A DNA stretch of 12,766 nucleotides, from contig CANROV010000044.1 of NCBI GenBank assembly GCA_947632315.1, forward strand, positions 1-12,766. The letters run 5' to 3'. Under the pieces are notes generated by a model. The model ran no database searches. It was not told where the DNA came from and was given only the letters and a program-made list of their open reading frames with translations. Source of the stretch: Candidatus Gastranaerophilales bacterium. GTDB taxonomy: Bacteria > Cyanobacteriota > Vampirovibrionia > Gastranaerophilales > Gastranaerophilaceae. A program made the translations under genes and the position numbers. Shown piece by piece: positions 1 through 7,800 of the stretch (its first letter is position 1; each line of letters begins with the position of its first letter).

Positions 1-466
1 CAAAACTGAATGAACCGGTATTTTTTAAAACCCAAAACTCGGGAGGTTCAAATTTAGGGTCATGTTTCATTAATGCACCTGAACGAGTACCAACACGGCC
101 CGATGTATAAATTTTTCCGCCTGCGGAACAATGTGCAGCAGTATCACCGCAATCACCTTTTACAATTATTTCAGCACCTGAATTTAACCAGCCAACATCA
201 GCAGGAGCAGACCCTTCAACAATAATTTTTGTACCCTTTAGTGCCATAGCACCAACTCGCTGACCGGGATTTTTAATTTTAAATGTTAACGTATTCCCTT
301 TTTCTTTTGCCCACGAAGAACCGCCTATATTATGCTGACCGCAAGCTTCTATTTCAAAATTTATATATCCCTCTTCTATCTTTGCTGTTATTAACTGCAA
401 AAGCTCTTGAGTAGACATTCTTTTATTATCGGTAAGCGTATTTATTTTTAAAAATTCATCATTCAT
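1..466 (-). CDS. Glutamate synthase GXGXG domain protein (GltB domain 3), 3' end missing
   Basis: The frame is open from the start codon to the window edge, giving about 155 residues with no stop. The translation has the repeated-glycine pattern of the C-terminal beta-helix of glutamate synthase: GQRVGAMALKGTKIIVEG, then GDCGDTAAHCSAGGKIYTSG and GTRSGALMKHDP. In full-length GltB this domain packs against the FMN domain and is structural, with no catalytic residues of its own. The ATG at 466 is preferred because a GGA lies 9 bases before it; an in-frame ATG at 472 has only 3 bases of spacing. The gene starts 17 bases after the stop of the synthase core gene and is surely co-transcribed with it. 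Stand-alone copies of this domain are known for archaeal-type split glutamate synthases. GXGXG domains also occur in formylmethanofuran dehydrogenase subunit C, but the neighbours argue for glutamate synthase. Confidence 0.88.
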   Translation of the reverse strand, partial: MNDEFLKINTLTDNKRMSTQELLQLITAKIEEGYINFEIEACGQHNIGGSSWAKEKGNTLTFKIKNPGQRVGAMALKGTKIIVEGSAPADVGWLNSGAEIIVKGDCGDTAAHCSAGGKIYTSGRVGTRSGALMKHDPKFEPPEFWVLKNTGSFSF

Positions 467-483
467 AAGCATAATTCCATATT

Positions 484-2112
484 TTAACAAACATATTGAA
501 TATCAAGTCTGTTTGAAACGTGTTTATCAACTGTAATTAGGGCATCAGAACGTCCAATCGGCAGTGATGAATTACCGATAGGCCCCATAAGTTTTTTTAG
601 TTCCATATCTGTTGCTATAAAATAATTAACAATATTTTGTGCAACCTCATCTATATCAAGTCTTTTTGTAAGGCAAACATCCTGCGTAGCAATACCTGCA
701 GGGCATAAACCCGTATTACAAGAATTGCACTTTCCCGTATCATTCCCTACACAACCAGCTATTTCAAGTAATAGTCTGCCTGTAAATACACCATTAGCTC
801 CCAAGCAAATAAGTTTAAATGCATCTGCGGCAAAACTTCCCGTTTGTCCGAGACCTCCGCCCGCAAACAAAGGAATTTCTCCCTGCCTTCCCTGATGAAC
901 AGCCGCAAGATAACAATCTCTTAATTTTGATGTTATCGGATGTCCAGTATGATTTAATGATATTTCATGCGCAGCCCCCGTTCCTGCTGCTAATCCGTCA
1001 ATAAAAAATCCGCCTACTATATTATATGGGTCTCTTAAAAGATTATTGTAAACAGATACACTGGTAACAGACGCAGCTACTTTAATTGCAACGGGTACCC
1101 TGAAATTAAATGCGGCATTCATTGAAAGAAACATCTTTTGCACTGATTCTTCAATTGAATACAAACCTTGATGAGTAGGAGGACTCAACAAATCAGCTCT
1201 CGGAACTCCTCTTATTTCCTGTACGTAACGAGCTACCTTGCTTGCCATTAATAATCCGCCGTCACCCGGTTTAGCACCCTGCCCTATCTTAATTAATATT
1301 CCTGCAGGATCTTCTATCATCTCAGGCATGGCTTGAACAATTCTATTCCAGCCAAAATGCCCGGAAGCAATTTGAAGAATCATATATTTTACATATTTTG
1401 ATTTTAACAGTTTAACGGGAATACCGCCTTCCCCCGTACACATTCTGACGGGAAGACCTACAACTTCATTCAAATATGCGGTAGCAACAGCCATAGCTTC
1501 CCACATACGCCACGATACTGCACCTATAGACATATCCCCCATAATAACGGGATAAATCCATCTGTTAGGCGGAAGCTGATATGACATCTCAAGATTTCCG
1601 TCCTTCACACTCATATTTAATTTATCGGCAGAAAGAATTCTGCCGAACGGAGTCCTAAGTTCAAACTGATGGCGTGCAGCGTCTAAAGAAGGGTCTGTCA
1701 TTTGAGATATTCTGCCTATTTTGATTTTATCAAGAGTTCTGCCTTCTGTATTAAGATTAGACCTTCCGCCTTTTTTAAGTGAATCGGCTTTTGCAGCTCT
1801 GTATTTTACAGAATATTTATCATTTAGATTTCTGATAGCTTTTATAGCCCCATTAGGACAAACTCTCGTACACATTCCGCAGCCGATACAATGATGTTGA
1901 AATGATATTTGCTGTTTAATAACCAAAACTTTATTAAATGACGGTTTTTGCAACCCGTCTTGATTCTTCAACCTTTTTTCAATTTCAGGTTTTATTGCGC
2001 CAAAAGAACATACCGCAGTGCATTTACCGCATCTGATACACTTTGTTTCATCAAATTCTATAATCCAAGGTAAATCATCCAAATGTAATTGATTTATTTT
2101 TACTGCTGCCAT
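484..2112 (-). CDS. gltB: Glutamate synthase core domain with N-terminal 2x[4Fe-4S] ferredoxin module
   Basis: This 542-residue protein condenses ammonia with 2-oxoglutarate to form glutamate, taking electrons through Fe-S clusters to FMN. Residues 1-95 form a bacterial-type ferredoxin with two C-x2-C-x2-C-x3-C motifs (C25, C28, C31, C35 and C75, C78, C81, C85). Residues about 150-510 are the FMN-binding TIM barrel, with GQGAKPGDGG at 277-286, SPPTHQGLYSIE at 310-321 (classical GltB has SPPPHHDIYSIED) and DGLAAGTGAA at 372-381. The cluster segment before PAGIATQ holds C454, C462, C465 and C470, spaced differently from the usual C-x5-C-x4-C of the 3Fe-4S site. The ATG at 2112 has a GGTGA site 4 bases upstream, inside the end of the glutaminase gene, suggesting translational coupling. 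The built-in ferredoxin suggests ferredoxin-dependent or separate-reductase electron supply; no GltD-like reductase is visible here. The symbol is given by homology to the GltB core only. Confidence 0.92.
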   Translation of the reverse strand: MAAVKINQLHLDDLPWIIEFDETKCIRCGKCTAVCSFGAIKPEIEKRLKNQDGLQKPSFNKVLVIKQQISFQHHCIGCGMCTRVCPNGAIKAIRNLNDKYSVKYRAAKADSLKKGGRSNLNTEGRTLDKIKIGRISQMTDPSLDAARHQFELRTPFGRILSADKLNMSVKDGNLEMSYQLPPNRWIYPVIMGDMSIGAVSWRMWEAMAVATAYLNEVVGLPVRMCTGEGGIPVKLLKSKYVKYMILQIASGHFGWNRIVQAMPEMIEDPAGILIKIGQGAKPGDGGLLMASKVARYVQEIRGVPRADLLSPPTHQGLYSIEESVQKMFLSMNAAFNFRVPVAIKVAASVTSVSVYNNLLRDPYNIVGGFFIDGLAAGTGAAHEISLNHTGHPITSKLRDCYLAAVHQGRQGEIPLFAGGGLGQTGSFAADAFKLICLGANGVFTGRLLLEIAGCVGNDTGKCNSCNTGLCPAGIATQDVCLTKRLDIDEVAQNIVNYFIATDMELKKLMGPIGNSSLPIGRSDALITVDKHVSNRLDIQYVC

Positions 2113-3206
2113 CTTTTCACCGTCAAATCATTTGCAACTATTATCGTTTCCTTTTCATTAGGATAAATGTCTTTTGAAGTATCTCTGTCAGGTAAAACAT
2201 CGTTAATACCCGTAACTTCCGATGTCATTATAACAGTATCATCCGTTCTGCCAATAACAACAGGTCTTAATTTTTTTGCGTCGCATACACACAATAACTC
2301 GCCATCGGGCAAAACTCCTAAGATTGTATTCGGCCCGTTTATTTCAAGATGAGATAATGAAGCTTTTATTCTTAATAAAACATCTCGGTCAGGCCGTTTT
2401 TCAATTTCTTCATATGGAAGAGGGGTAATAGTATGCTTATAATATTGAATAGGCCATTTTAATACTTTATTAACATAATGCAGTGTATAAAGAAAACACT
2501 GTGAATCAGACTCAAAACCAATATATCCTTTATACAAAGATTGTTGATAATCTCTGTTTTTTTCAAAAAAAGTATTTTCACCATTTGCCAGAATAGTATA
2601 GCCTTCAAGGAAAAACGGATGTGCGGCATATCTAACAATGTCATAATTCGTATTTTGTCTGCACTGCGCCGTAATAATTTTTGCACATAATTCCTCATTT
2701 TCTTCCCATAAACCGAAATAAGTACCTATATCCTTAGGACTTCCTATTTCTTTTAAAGTCAAAACATCAGGCCAAAAAGAATACATAAATCCCGAATTAT
2801 CTTTTTCCAATTCTTTTCTTAACAGAAGTCCGGTATCTACAAGCAGTTCCTCTTTTTCTTCTTTAGTAGCATACTTATGACTTTTGGGATATTGAAAAGT
2901 CTCAAATATATAATTAGGCATTGGTTCTATTTTTAAATTTTTATCGTGATTAATTTCAGGCGCCCACTGTAAAACTCTGTTAAACCCGAGGTTATGAAGG
3001 ATATCTTCCGCTTTTCTTGTTCCTTCTACAGTTGCCGCCATTGACAATATAGGTAAATCCTTATGCGCCCCAAATATACCGCCCAAATCCTGCATAACAA
3101 AAGCGAAGCCCGAATTATCGTGTCCTTTTTGCTGTGAACGCATTAACTTTAGAGCTATCGACGGGTGTAAATATTTCTTTGATTTTATTGCGCCTATTCT
3201 ACACAT
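2100..3206 (-). CDS. Glutamate synthase glutaminase domain protein (class II amidotransferase)
   Basis: This 368-residue protein is the N-terminal nucleophile glutaminase part of glutamate synthase: it hydrolyses glutamine and passes ammonia to the synthase core. It begins Met-Cys-Arg-Ile-Gly, so removal of Met exposes Cys2 as the catalytic nucleophile. Other family marks are GHDNSGFAF at 28-36, QCRQNT at 181-186, the AHP at 195-197, the LANGENT loop at 206-212 (equivalent to HNGEINT), DSQ near 234 and LRP at 313-315 followed by the TSEVTG segment. A TTG at 3209 would add one Met, but the ATG at 3206 places Cys at position 2 as the chemistry requires. There is no clear Shine-Dalgarno sequence, and the promoter lies only 7 bases away, so translation may be leaderless. 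It overlaps the synthase core gene by 13 bases and is the first gene of the operon. Its length is near that of the GltB glutaminase domain. Confidence 0.9.
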   Translation of the reverse strand: MCRIGAIKSKKYLHPSIALKLMRSQQKGHDNSGFAFVMQDLGGIFGAHKDLPILSMAATVEGTRKAEDILHNLGFNRVLQWAPEINHDKNLKIEPMPNYIFETFQYPKSHKYATKEEKEELLVDTGLLLRKELEKDNSGFMYSFWPDVLTLKEIGSPKDIGTYFGLWEENEELCAKIITAQCRQNTNYDIVRYAAHPFFLEGYTILANGENTFFEKNRDYQQSLYKGYIGFESDSQCFLYTLHYVNKVLKWPIQYYKHTITPLPYEEIEKRPDRDVLLRIKASLSHLEINGPNTILGVLPDGELLCVCDAKKLRPVVIGRTDDTVIMTSEVTGINDVLPDRDTSKDIYPNEKETIIVANDLTVKRWQQ

Positions 3207-3213
3207 CAATGAT

Positions 3214-3243
3214 ATTTTACGAACTTTTTACTTATTGTGTCAA
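3214..3243 (-). promoter_or_regulatory. Sigma70-type promoter of the glutamate synthase operon
   Basis: On the minus strand there is a perfect -35 box TTGACA (3243-3238), an 18-base spacer and a -10 box TAAAAT (3219-3214). Only 7 bases separate the -10 box from the ATG at 3206, so the predicted transcription start falls on or beside the start codon. Confidence 0.7.
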
Positions 3244-3262
3244 GAAAAAAAGATATTGTTAA

Positions 3263-3287
3263 GTTTTATTAATTAATTTAATAAAAC
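3263..3287. promoter_or_regulatory. AT-rich 10-bp inverted repeat upstream of the glt promoter
   Basis: The arms GTTTTATTAA and TTAATAAAAC are perfectly complementary around a 5-base centre TTAAT. The dyad is centred about 68 bases upstream of the predicted glt transcription start, a usual position for an activator. No T-run follows it on either strand, so it is not a good terminator. AT-only dyads arise easily by chance in such DNA. No NtcA-type GTA-N8-TAC site was found in this intergenic region. Confidence 0.3.
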
Positions 3288-3400
3288 AAGCAATTATTAA
3301 AAAACAAAAAACTTTATATAAATGTAGGCAATAACAAGGAGCATTTAATATATATTTATGAGGCAATATTAAGAGAAAACAATCAACCTTCTTAGGAAAA

Positions 3401-3490
3401 ATGATTATAAACAAAATTTTACTCTCTCTCTTAATATCCTCGTGTTTATTTGATGTTTGCATACTCTGCAAACATTTTTTTTGTTTATAA
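3401..3490 (+). CDS. Possible 29-residue leader peptide upstream of mtaB
   Basis: A short open frame starts at an ATG preceded by AGGA at 4 bases' distance and ends at a TAA 7 bases before the mtaB ATG. The predicted peptide begins MIINKILLSLLISSC, a short basic and hydrophobic segment ending in a lipobox-like ISSC. It has four cysteines in 29 residues (positions 15, 20, 23, 28). The last third of the frame lies inside the hairpin and T-run at 3453-3482. That layout is like a transcription-attenuation leader, or could couple translation to mtaB, which has no ribosome binding site of its own. It could equally be chance, because the frame is short and no convincing promoter was found before it. 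Confidence 0.2.
   Translation: MIINKILLSLLISSCLFDVCILCKHFFCL
3453..3482 (+). terminator. Hairpin plus 8-T run just before mtaB (terminator/attenuator or operator)
   Basis: The arms ATGTTTGCA (3453-3461) and TGCAAACAT (3467-3475) pair perfectly over 9 bp around the loop TACTC. Eight T residues run from 3475 to 3482. For rightward transcription this has the form of an intrinsic terminator, though the stem is AT-rich. It sits 15 bases before mtaB and no confident rightward gene precedes it, so it would act on a leader or small RNA. Alternatively it is a DNA operator: its centre is 22 bases before the TATAAT box of mtaB. Confidence 0.45.
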
Positions 3491-3491
3491 T
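3486..3491 (+). promoter_or_regulatory. mtaB: Candidate -10 box of mtaB
   Basis: A perfect TATAAT lies 6 bases before the mtaB ATG. There is no recognisable -35 hexamer at 16-18 bases; that position holds the 9-bp dyad at 3453-3475. If used, transcription would start at about the A of the ATG, giving a leaderless message, which fits the absence of a Shine-Dalgarno sequence. Confidence 0.4.
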
Positions 3492-3497
3492 TATCTT

Positions 3498-4790
3498 ATG
3501 AAAAGATTTTTTATAAAAACACTGGGATGTAAAACCAATCAAATTGAATCGGCACTTATTGCACAGAAATTAACTAATAATGGTTTTGCTGAAGTAAATA
3601 ATGTATCTGAAGCAGATTATTATATATTAAATTCCTGCTCCGTAACTCAATTGGCTGATAATAAAAATATTTCATTCTTAAAAAAAGCAAAAAAAGAAAA
3701 TCCAAAAATTAAAACCGTTATTACCGGATGTATGGCACAATTAGAAAAAGAAAATCTTTTAAAAAATGATTTTATCAATTATGTTATAGGCAATTATGAA
3801 AAAAATGATATTGCAGAAATCTTAAATAGTGAAATAAAACTTTCCGTTTCAGATATTTTCAGCCGAGATTTATTCCGATATGAAAAAATAATTAAAACAA
3901 ACAGAACAAGAGCCCAAGTTAAAATACAAGACGGCTGTAACAACAGGTGCAGTTATTGCACTATCCCTTATGCAAGAGGTAAAAATCGTTCTAATTCAAT
4001 TGAAAATATTATTGAACAAATAAATATATTTTCAGCAAACGGTTATTATGAAGCCGTTTTGACGGGTATTCATATCGGTCAATGGGGAAATGATTTTCCC
4101 GAGAAAAAAACTCTTCAAACCTTACTTGAAGCAATTGAAAAAACTCCGATAAAAAGATATAGATTAGGCTCTTTGAATCCGATAGAGCTTAATGAAAAGT
4201 TGATTGATTTTTTATCCAATTCAGAAAAATTCTGCCCTCATTTTCATTTGTCACTTCAATCAGTTTGTAATAAAACATTAGAAAATATGAACAGAAAATA
4301 TACTGAAAATCAAATTTTTGAACTGGTTGATATGATTAACAAAAAATTTAATAATGCTTTTATAGGAAGTGATATTATATCAGGGTTTCCCGATGAAACC
4401 GAAGAAGACTTTGAAATAACTTTAAATAATCTAAACCGCCTTGAAATAACAAGAATTCATGTGTTTCCATATTCAAGGAGAAAAGGAACTCCAGCTGATA
4501 TTATGCCTAATCAAATTAGTGAGAACGAAAAAAAACGCAGAGTTAATTTAATTCAAAAAATATCAGACCGTAAACTTGAAACATTTTTGAAGAATAATAT
4601 AAATACTCAAAATGAAGCAATTATCGAAAGAATTCGAGATAAAAAAACAAATTTGTTAAAAGGAATAACAAAAAATTACATAAATGTTTTAATTAACGGA
4701 AATGATAATTTAAAAGATACTATCCAAAAAGTACAACTAAAAGAGATTATAAATACACAAGGAAAAATATTAGGAGAAATTGTTACATAA
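3498..4790 (+). CDS. mtaB: tRNA (N6-L-threonylcarbamoyladenosine(37)-C2)-methylthiotransferase MtaB
   Basis: This 430-residue radical-SAM enzyme converts t6A to ms2t6A at position 37 of ANN-decoding tRNAs. The N-terminal UPF0004 domain has the three cluster cysteines C11 (LGCKTNQ), C47 (NSCSVT) and C78 (TGCMAQ). The radical-SAM motif C-x3-C-x2-C is at C147, C151 and C154, in VKIQDGCNNRCSYCTIPYARG. The VKIQDGC context and the SRRKGTPADIMP segment resemble MtaB rather than MiaB or RimO. A TRAM-like RNA-binding tail follows from about residue 370. The start is placed at 3498 because homologues begin a few residues before the TLGCK motif; an upstream in-frame start at 3450 would add 16 unlikely residues and run through the hairpin. 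There is no Shine-Dalgarno sequence. dnaE follows in the same direction after 79 bases, with its own promoter. Confidence 0.92.
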   Translation: MKRFFIKTLGCKTNQIESALIAQKLTNNGFAEVNNVSEADYYILNSCSVTQLADNKNISFLKKAKKENPKIKTVITGCMAQLEKENLLKNDFINYVIGNYEKNDIAEILNSEIKLSVSDIFSRDLFRYEKIIKTNRTRAQVKIQDGCNNRCSYCTIPYARGKNRSNSIENIIEQINIFSANGYYEAVLTGIHIGQWGNDFPEKKTLQTLLEAIEKTPIKRYRLGSLNPIELNEKLIDFLSNSEKFCPHFHLSLQSVCNKTLENMNRKYTENQIFELVDMINKKFNNAFIGSDIISGFPDETEEDFEITLNNLNRLEITRIHVFPYSRRKGTPADIMPNQISENEKKRRVNLIQKISDRKLETFLKNNINTQNEAIIERIRDKKTNLLKGITKNYINVLINGNDNLKDTIQKVQLKEIINTQGKILGEIVT

Positions 4791-4802
4791 AAACATCTTT
4801 AA

Positions 4803-4831
4803 TTTACATTTAAAGTTTGAGTGTGTACAAT
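4803..4831 (+). promoter_or_regulatory. dnaE: Sigma70-type promoter of dnaE
   Basis: The -35 box TTTACA (4803-4808), a 17-base spacer and the -10 box TACAAT (4826-4831) each differ from consensus at one position. Transcription would start near 4838, leaving a leader of about 32 bases with the ribosome binding site AAAGGGA at 4856-4862. The -35 box lies in the 7-base centre of a small dyad, CTTTAA (4797-4802) and TTAAAG (4810-4815), which could be an operator or a weak mtaB terminator. A second -10-like TATAAG is at 4842-4847. Confidence 0.6.
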
Positions 4832-4869
4832 AAAATTATGATATAAGTCGGGATTAAAGGGATATATAA

Positions 4870-7800
4870 ATGCGTTATGTGCCGTTACATGTGCACTCTG
4901 AATACAGCTTGCTGGACGGAGCAATAAGGAATAAAGACTTAATTAATTTTTCAAAAGATAATGGTTTTGAAGCAGTTGCCGTTACTGATCACGGAGTAAT
5001 GTACGGGGCAATAGAGTTATATCGTTTATCTAAAGACACTCAATTTAAAGTTATTTTAGGCTGTGAATTTTATGTACTACACGGAGATATAACAAAAAAA
5101 GACGCAAATAACAGAGAATTATATCATCTTATATTATTGGCAAAAAATAATACAGGCTACCAAAATCTAGTAAAGCTTGTCAGTATTGCCCATATTGACG
5201 GGTTTTACTATAAGCCCAGAATTAACAGAGAAATACTCGAAAAACATTCGGAAGGCTTAATATGCCTTTCGGCGTGCATTCAAGGTGAAGTAGCAAAAAG
5301 CATAATTAACGGGAATATTGATGAAGCAAAAGAAACCGCCAAATGGTATAAGAATCTTTTTAAAGACGATTACTATATTGAAATCCAAGACCACGGACTA
5401 AAAGAAGAAAAAATTGCAAATGAAGGTCTAATTCCTCTTGCAAAAGAACTTGATATCCCGCTTGTAATTACAAATGACAGCCACTATCTGAAAAAAGAAG
5501 ATGCTAACTGGCATGATACACTTTTATGTATTAATACTAATGCACTGAAAGAAGAAGAAAACAGATTCAAATTTTTACCGAATACGGAATTTTATGTAAA
5601 AACCGTTGACGAACTAAGAGAAGCATTTAAATGGCTGGACTCCGATACATTTGAAGAAGCTATTGAAAACACCGCAAGAATTGCAGATAAATGCCACGTA
5701 ATTATTAAAATGGGAGAAAATATTCTGCCGTCTTTTGATGTTCCTCTTGACCATACTATTCCTTCATATTTAAACTTTCTGGTTAGAAAAGGACTTGAAA
5801 AAAGATACGGAACAATATCCGAAGAAATTGATGAGCGTTGTAAATACGAATTAGGCGTAATTAATAAAATGGGGTTTGACGCATACTTCCTTATTGTTTG
5901 GGATTTTATCAATTATGCAAAAACTCACGGAATACCTGTTGGCCCGGGAAGAGGCTCGGCGGCAGGAAGTTTGGTAGCTTATGCCCTGGGAATTACCGAC
6001 TTAGACCCGATTAAACATCATCTGTTGTTTGAAAGGTTCTTAAATCCTGAACGTATCAGCATGCCCGATGTCGATATTGATTTTGGTGACGGTCGTGAAC
6101 GTGTAATAGAATACGTAACAGAGAAATACGGAAAAGATAAAGTCTGCCAGATAATAACTTTCGGTACACTTTCAGCAAAAGCTGCCATAAAAGCTGTTGC
6201 AAGAGTTATGAATCTTCCGTTTGAAATATCTAATAAAGTAAGCCAATATGTTCCGTCAGAAGTAGGTATGACTATTGATAAAGCACTTGAAGTCTCTCCC
6301 GATTTCAGGAATATTTATAACGAAGATGCACTTATAAGAAAAATAATAGATGAAGCAAAAAATATAGAAGGAATAAAACAAAATACAGGCATGCACGCAG
6401 CCGGCGTAATTATTTCCCACCAGCCTTTGGATGAAATAGTTCCCGTTCAGTATGCAAAAGAAGGAAATGTCATTACTGAATATCCAAAAGAAGATTGCGA
6501 AAAAATCGGATTGTTAAAAATGGATTTCCTTGGCTTAAAGAACTTAACAATCATTATGCAGACTCTGGATTTAATAAAAGAACGGCACGGAGTTGAAATT
6601 GATATTAATAATATTCCGCTGGATGATGAAAAAACATTTAAAATGCTTGCGACAGGAAATACAGATGGCGTATTTCAGTTAGAATCCGCAGGCATGAAAA
6701 AACTTGTTCGTGATTTAAAACCAACCGTTTTTGAAGATTTAGGCGCTTTAGTTGCCCTGTTTCGTCCGGGGCCGTTAGGGTCAGGCATGGTCGATACCTT
6801 TGTAAAAAGAAAACACGGTCAAATAGAAATATCATACGCTCATCCTTTATTAGAAGATGTGTTAAAAGATACATACGGAACAATGGTGTATCAAGAACAA
6901 ATAATGCAGATATTCCAAGTCCTTGCCGATTATACGCTTGGAGGAGCTGATAAAGTAAGACGTATAATGGCAAAGAAGCACCCTGAGGAACTGGCTCAGC
7001 TTGAAACTCCATTTATTGAAAAATGCGTAGAAAAAGGTATGAAAGAAGCTGACGCAAAAGAACTTTTTGATCAAATAGGAAGTTTTGCGAGCTATTGTTT
7101 TAACAGGTCTCATTCAGCGTGTTATGCTTTTGTTGCTTACCAAACAGCGTATTTAAAAGCACATTATCCTGTCGAATATTTATGTGCTATGCTTACTAAT
7201 TCAAAAGACGATCTTGAAAAAATTCAGTTATACATATCGGAAGCACAAAAAACAGGCATAAAAGTTTTAGCACCCGATATTAATAAATCTAATGCGGAAT
7301 TTACACCGGACGGTAATAATATAAGATTCGGATTAAATTCTATAAAAGGTATAGGAGAAGCCGTTTTAAAAGAGGTTCTTGAAGAAAGAGAACGAGGCGG
7401 TGAATTTAAATCAATAGCTGATTTTACAGGCAGAATTAACCCACGCTGTATAAACAGAAAATCAATGGAAAACTTCTCAAAAGCAGGTGCATTTAAGTGT
7501 TTAGAACCTTCAAGGAAAAAAGTATATAATAATATTGAAAATATATTAAATGCAGCCGCAAAAGAATATCAGGCAAAAGAATTAGGACAAGTAAGTTTAT
7601 TTTCTGCGTTAGGCGGAAGTAATTCACCAAGCAGTTATCAAATGCAGTCTTTTGAATTAATGGGAAGTGATGAAGAATTTACTGATAAAGAAATCCAGGA
7701 TTTTGAAAAAGAATTATTGGGATTTTACGTAACAAGCCATCCCTTAGAATCAATAAGGGATAAATTACCTTTCCTGACAACACACAATATAAGTCAACTT

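Noticed and set aside
3336..3372. A perfect AAGGAG ribosome-binding-like sequence followed by an ATG at 3358
   Set aside because: Spacing is 16 bases and the frame is only four codons (M-R-Q-Y-stop). No nearer start opens a frame.
3259..3471. A 70-codon open frame on the minus strand in the divergent intergenic region
   Set aside because: It starts with TTG, has no ribosome binding site, its translation is a low-complexity hydrophobic string typical of AT-rich non-coding DNA, and it overlaps the hairpin and dyad upstream of mtaB.
5592..7113. Several 80-125 codon minus-strand frames inside dnaE
   Set aside because: They are antisense shadows of a highly conserved gene, with no ribosome binding sites and no recognisable motifs.
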